Positions 33,418 to 36,367 of a stretch of 36,367 nt of DNA are shown one piece after another. Position 1 is the stretch's first letter, and each line of letters opens with the position of its first letter. This stretch comes from Geovibrio ferrireducens. Its GTDB lineage: Bacteria > Chrysiogenota > Deferribacteres > Deferribacterales > Geovibrionaceae. A model generated the notes under the pieces. It ran no database searches and was not told the origin of the DNA. It saw only the letters and a list, made by a program, of their open reading frames with translations. The position numbers and the translations under genes are program-made. The stretch spans positions 1 to 36,367 of the forward strand of contig NZ_JAJAPB010000017.1 in the NCBI RefSeq assembly GCF_026226615.1. Reading direction: 5' to 3'.

Positions 33418-34305
33418 ATGAATATTACACTAAGGCAAATTGAAGTGTTTCTTGCTGTTGCGAATTTCTCTCATGTGGGCAGAGCGGCAGAAGCGCTGAA
33501 TATTTCACAGTCAGCGGTGAGTATGGCGCTCAGCCAGTTTGAAGATACTGTCAGCGAGAAGCTGTTTGACAGGTCTTCCAGAAAAATTTTTCTTAATGAT
33601 GCAGGGAAAAAGCTTCTTCCGTTTGCCAGAAAAGCCTTTGAGGCGGCAGCAGAGGTGGAGAATTTCAGGAGCGACGGGAAGATAAAGGGCAGGCTGAAAA
33701 TCGGAGCCAGCACCACCATCGGAAATTATCTTATGCCCTTTGTCATAGGCGGCTTTGCAGAAAAATTTCCCGATACCGAAGTTGTGATGGAAGTGGCTAA
33801 CACCGCAGTTATTGCCCGCGGGGTGCTGGAACATGAGCTTGACCTGGGCTTTACCGAGGGTCCTGTAGATGAAGATGAAATTACAGAGTTTTTTTGGCGG
33901 AAGGACAGGCTTACTGTTTTTTCTCCGAAAAGTTTTATTGAAGAAAGTTATAAACCCGACAGACCCGTCTGGATAATCCGCGAGAAAGGGTCGGGAACCA
34001 GGGAGGTTTTTGAAGCTGCAATGTCAAAAGCCGGAATTGGATTTAAGATCAAGATGGAGCTGGGGCATACCGAAGCTATTAAGAAGGCCGTGGAGGCCGG
34101 GCTGGGTATAGGCTGCCTGTCGGAACTCGCTGTAAGCGGGGAGATAAGCCGAGGGGTTTTCCGGCGGCTCTATTTTAAGAATGCGGATTTTTCAAGGAAC
34201 CTTAATATCATCATAAGAAAAGATAAGCACCTTACAGCCTCAATGAAGGCATTCATAGATTACTGTTTAAAAGAGGACATAAAAACAGCCGGGTACCCCG
34301 ATTAA
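33418..34305 (+). CDS. LysR-family regulator, YeiE-like
   Basis: The 295 residues comprise an N-terminal winged helix-turn-helix (about 1-60: LRQIEVFLAVANFSHVGRAAEALNISQSAVSMALSQFE) and a co-inducer-binding domain starting at RLKIGASTTIGNYLMP. The sequence TTIGNYLMP and the DLGFTEGPV segment match the YeiE/CbbR/CysB-related subgroup. Divergence from yeiH supports YeiE: the enterobacterial protein is a sulfite-responsive activator of its neighbour. AAGGA precedes the ATG. The last codons and stop lie within a terminator hairpin. Confidence 0.8.
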   Translation: MNITLRQIEVFLAVANFSHVGRAAEALNISQSAVSMALSQFEDTVSEKLFDRSSRKIFLNDAGKKLLPFARKAFEAAAEVENFRSDGKIKGRLKIGASTTIGNYLMPFVIGGFAEKFPDTEVVMEVANTAVIARGVLEHELDLGFTEGPVDEDEITEFFWRKDRLTVFSPKSFIEESYKPDRPVWIIREKGSGTREVFEAAMSKAGIGFKIKMELGHTEAIKKAVEAGLGIGCLSELAVSGEISRGVFRRLYFKNADFSRNLNIIIRKDKHLTASMKAFIDYCLKEDIKTAGYPD

Positions 34306-34320
34306 GTGCCCGGCTGTTTT
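34282..34320 (+). terminator. Strong terminator embedded in the end of the LysR gene
   Basis: A 15-bp stem (34282-34296 with 34306-34320, one G-T pair) has arms AAAACAGCCGGG and CCCGGCTGTTTT. The 9-base loop contains the LysR stop codon, so the left arm is coding sequence. The A/T flanks allow function on either strand. Confidence 0.85.
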
Positions 34321-34435
34321 GTATGTAAGGGGAGAGAGAACAAGTTGCTAAAGCTTGTCCTTTCTATGTTGATGTTTTTATAATATTTTAGTTCGGATAT
34401 TTTTTCAATTTTTTTATGTAAAAATGTCCGGAGTA

Positions 34436-34441
34436 TATAAT
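34436..34441 (+). promoter_or_regulatory. -10 element of the PAS-LuxR gene
   Basis: A perfect TATAAT; the hexamer 17 bases upstream (TTTATG, 34413-34418) is a poor -35, as in activator-dependent promoters. Transcription from here would start near 34448, after the alternative TTG codon at 34447, which argues for the ATG at 34504. Confidence 0.45.
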
Positions 34442-34503
34442 GCCTGTTGACACAAAAGGGTTCCGGGACGTTTTTAGTAAACAGGCGGAGTGAAGCGTTT
34501 AAT

Positions 34504-36174
34504 ATGGAATTCAACTTAAAAGATTTTATCATAAGCAAATCAGAAATAGTAATGGCGAGGCTTGAAAAATCATTTTTTGAAGCGGGCTATTCTGAGATTG
34601 CGTCCGGAAAGCTGTCAGAGCGTCTTAGATATATAAACGAGCTTCTTAGTTATTTTGACTCCCCCGCAGCACCAGAAAATGTGCTTATGGCGGGCAGTTC
34701 CTACAGTTCCCCTGTGTTCGAGGGAGTTCTGGGTATTTCTTCATCACTGCGCTCCTCCGGTATGTCTCTGAGCGCCTTCCTCGGTGTACTTAAAATAACT
34801 TTTGCATGTTTTGAGTCCGTAGTGGAAGAATCATCTGCGGAATTTAATCAGCATTATGCGGAGCTGATGAGATTTTTCAGGAAAAAGGCGGATGTTCTGG
34901 AGCATGCCGTTGTCAGTGAATGGGTGAACGCTGGAAGCAGAAGCACAAACACAGCGCTCATGGAGGCGAACAGAAAGCTCACTGTGGCGCAGAGCAGATA
35001 TGAAAAAATCATGGAGGCAGACGGCAGCATTATAATATTTTTTGCTGAGAACGGTGTAATAACCGACTCCAATTTCAGGGCTAAGTACGCCTTCGGGGAA
35101 GACCCGGCAGGGCACAATATTATGGAGTTTCTGGGTATAAACGAAAATAACCTCCAGTCATTTATAAAGAAATACGGCGAAGCCCGGCACGAGATCCTCA
35201 TGGACAGCCAGTATTTCTCCGTCCGCCTGATTCCGCTGGGGAGCGTTAATACAGGTGTTATAGAATATATGTTTATATTCCATAATATTACCGGAATGGT
35301 GGACGAAAGGAACTATCTTGAGGAAGAGGTAATGAAAAGGATGGAAGAACTGGAAGGCTCCAGAAAGTTTTTCGAATCTGTTTTTTCATCTGCCGGAGAC
35401 GGCATAATTATCTTCGATTCAGAGAATAATTTAGTGAAAGTTAATAAAAAAGCCTGCGGAATGTTCGGTGTGAAGGACGGTCAAAGCTGTATAACCAGCA
35501 TGAATGAGCTCTTCCTTACCGGAAACCAGAAGCTTCTTTTCAGTATAACCCGCCAGCTTAAGGAATCCGAAACTTGGGACGGAGAAATGGAGATGACCGG
35601 AATGAGCGGCAGATTTTCAGCGTTTGTGACGCTCAACAGGTTTGATGTGGATGAAAACGTCTACTACTCGCTGATAGTCCGAGATATATCGTTTCTCAAG
35701 GATATGGAGCGTGAGCTGGTTGACGAGAAAAAGCATGTTGAGGAAAAGAATATTGCTCTCAGGAATATTATCCAAAGCATAAGAGGACAGGATGATGATC
35801 TCCGCTCTGAAATGCTTTTTAAAATGGGAAGCCATATACTTCCTCTTATGGAGCGCCTCCGCAGGGAGAAGGATGACAACGAAAAGGGGCTTCTCTACTC
35901 TGACATATGTGAAAGCATATTCGGTCTGCTTGATAAGGACAGCACCAAAAACCATGCAGGGGAGGTCTTTGCCAAGCTTTCCCGTACGGAAGAGCGCATA
36001 TGCAGGATGATTGTCACCGGCTACTCCACAAAACAGATAGCCGATGAGCTTTTTGTTACTCACGATACTGTTCAGACACACCGTAAAAATATCAGAAAGA
36101 AGCTTGGTATAAACAATAAGGATGTCAACCTCTACACTTACCTTAAGAATCTGTCCATCTCAACGGAGCAATAG
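34504..36174 (+). CDS. PAS-PAS-LuxR-type transcriptional regulator
   Basis: A 556-residue protein with no membrane segment and no receiver domain. Residues 1 to about 155 form a helical N-terminal domain I do not recognise (FIISKSEIVMARLEKSFFEAGY...LSAFLGVLKITFACF). Two PAS-like domains follow (about 163-270 and 290-400), each followed by a short coiled coil. The last 65 residues (from 492) are a LuxR helix-turn-helix: LSRTEERICRMIVTGYSTKQIADELFVTHDTVQTHRKNIRKKL. It probably senses a signal directly through the PAS or N-terminal domain. The ATG at 34504 is favoured, although its nearest GGAG is 13 bases away. Confidence 0.8.
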   Translation: MEFNLKDFIISKSEIVMARLEKSFFEAGYSEIASGKLSERLRYINELLSYFDSPAAPENVLMAGSSYSSPVFEGVLGISSSLRSSGMSLSAFLGVLKITFACFESVVEESSAEFNQHYAELMRFFRKKADVLEHAVVSEWVNAGSRSTNTALMEANRKLTVAQSRYEKIMEADGSIIIFFAENGVITDSNFRAKYAFGEDPAGHNIMEFLGINENNLQSFIKKYGEARHEILMDSQYFSVRLIPLGSVNTGVIEYMFIFHNITGMVDERNYLEEEVMKRMEELEGSRKFFESVFSSAGDGIIIFDSENNLVKVNKKACGMFGVKDGQSCITSMNELFLTGNQKLLFSITRQLKESETWDGEMEMTGMSGRFSAFVTLNRFDVDENVYYSLIVRDISFLKDMERELVDEKKHVEEKNIALRNIIQSIRGQDDDLRSEMLFKMGSHILPLMERLRREKDDNEKGLLYSDICESIFGLLDKDSTKNHAGEVFAKLSRTEERICRMIVTGYSTKQIADELFVTHDTVQTHRKNIRKKLGINNKDVNLYTYLKNLSISTEQ

Positions 36175-36189
36175 TCATTATTAATCACC

Positions 36190-36232
36190 AGTATCGGATA
36201 GAGCCTACCCGATCCCTACCCGATCCCTACCC
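36190..36232. repeat. 11-bp direct repeats with an inverted half, possible operator
   Basis: CCTACCCGATC occurs at 36204-36214 and 36215-36225, with a partial third copy (CCTACCC) at 36226-36232. An imperfect inverted copy, ATCGGATAG, stands just before and could fold onto the first repeat. Regularly spaced 11-bp repeats place sites on one face of the helix, as in operator arrays. The T-run at 36235-36239 leaves open a role as terminator of the PAS-LuxR gene. Confidence 0.5.
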
Positions 36233-36323
36233 GGTTTTTAACGGTGTTCATAAGCGCCAATAACCTCTATAGTATATTTAACATGCACTTGCGGGTGTTT
36301 AGTTTATTACACAAGGAGGAAGT

Positions 36324-36367
36324 ATGCGCTACCTGTCGGTTAGTTGTATGCTTGCGTGTCTTCTGCT
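36324..36367 (+). CDS. Start of a secreted protein, truncated by the window end
   Basis: Fourteen codons are present, reading MRYLSVSCMLACLL, which looks like the start of a signal peptide or lipoprotein signal. A very strong ribosome site, AAGGAGGA (36313-36320), precedes the ATG. The product cannot be identified. Confidence 0.6.
   Translation, partial: MRYLSVSCMLACLL

Noticed and set aside
34447-34503. TTG start for the PAS-LuxR gene
   Set aside because: The TTG lies about six bases after a perfect TATAAT and would be at or before the transcription start; it is also part of a TTGACA. The ATG at 34504 is preferred.

Overview
The window reads as one stretch of chromosome from a free-living, respiring, Gram-negative bacterium. 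Supporting features are periplasmic c-type cytochromes, lipoproteins, a Tat-exported dehydrogenase subunit, many sensory kinases and c-di-GMP-type signalling proteins, and short palindromic intergenic repeats. The gene mix would fit the Deferribacterota (Geovibrio, Denitrovibrio or Seleniivibrio-like), but that placement is an inference and no marker gene (rRNA, ribosomal protein) is present. I saw no tRNA, rRNA, CRISPR array, transposase or prophage.

Layout. 1-3384: a repeat element, then a two-gene GMC-type dehydrogenase (Tat-exported small subunit plus flavoprotein) and a membrane protein with a doubled RMF-like motif. 3620-7111: a PhnD-PhnC-PhnE-PhnE transporter for phosphonate, phosphite or a related P-oxyanion, with a hairpin after phnD. 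7104-11416 (minus): a QueG-like Fe-S protein and a large CheB-CheR-PAS-histidine kinase. 11645-14063: a diheme cytochrome c peroxidase with a PerR/Fur-like box in its promoter, and a divergent alpha/beta-hydrolase-fold lipoprotein. 14060-16498 (minus): overlapping pabA-pabB-pabC for p-aminobenzoate. 16628-19265: a TrpXYZ-like ABC transporter. 19281-19567: a 96-bp tandem repeat ending in a stem-loop.

19618-22239 (minus) is the most unusual part. It is an ECF sigma factor operon whose anti-sigma factor carries a periplasmic AMPK-beta/isoamylase-type early-set domain. A lipoprotein with a second copy of that fold follows it, and secreted Gly/Ser/His-rich proteins form the first and last genes. 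An ECF-type promoter motif (TGTAAC-N16-CGTT) lies just in front of the first gene. A diguanylate cyclase is immediately upstream on the same strand.

24017-27098: an MFS exporter and an acyl-CoA synthetase, followed by a MITE-like palindromic element. 27262-32090 (minus): a three-gene signalling operon with a pseudo-receiver/GAF/PAS histidine kinase, a REC-HDOD protein and a REC protein with a degenerate HD-GYP domain. 32321-34305: a YeiH-type sulfite/sulfate exporter divergent from a YeiE-like LysR regulator. 34504-36174: a PAS-PAS-LuxR regulator. 36324-36367: the first codons of a further secreted protein, preceded by an 11-bp direct repeat.
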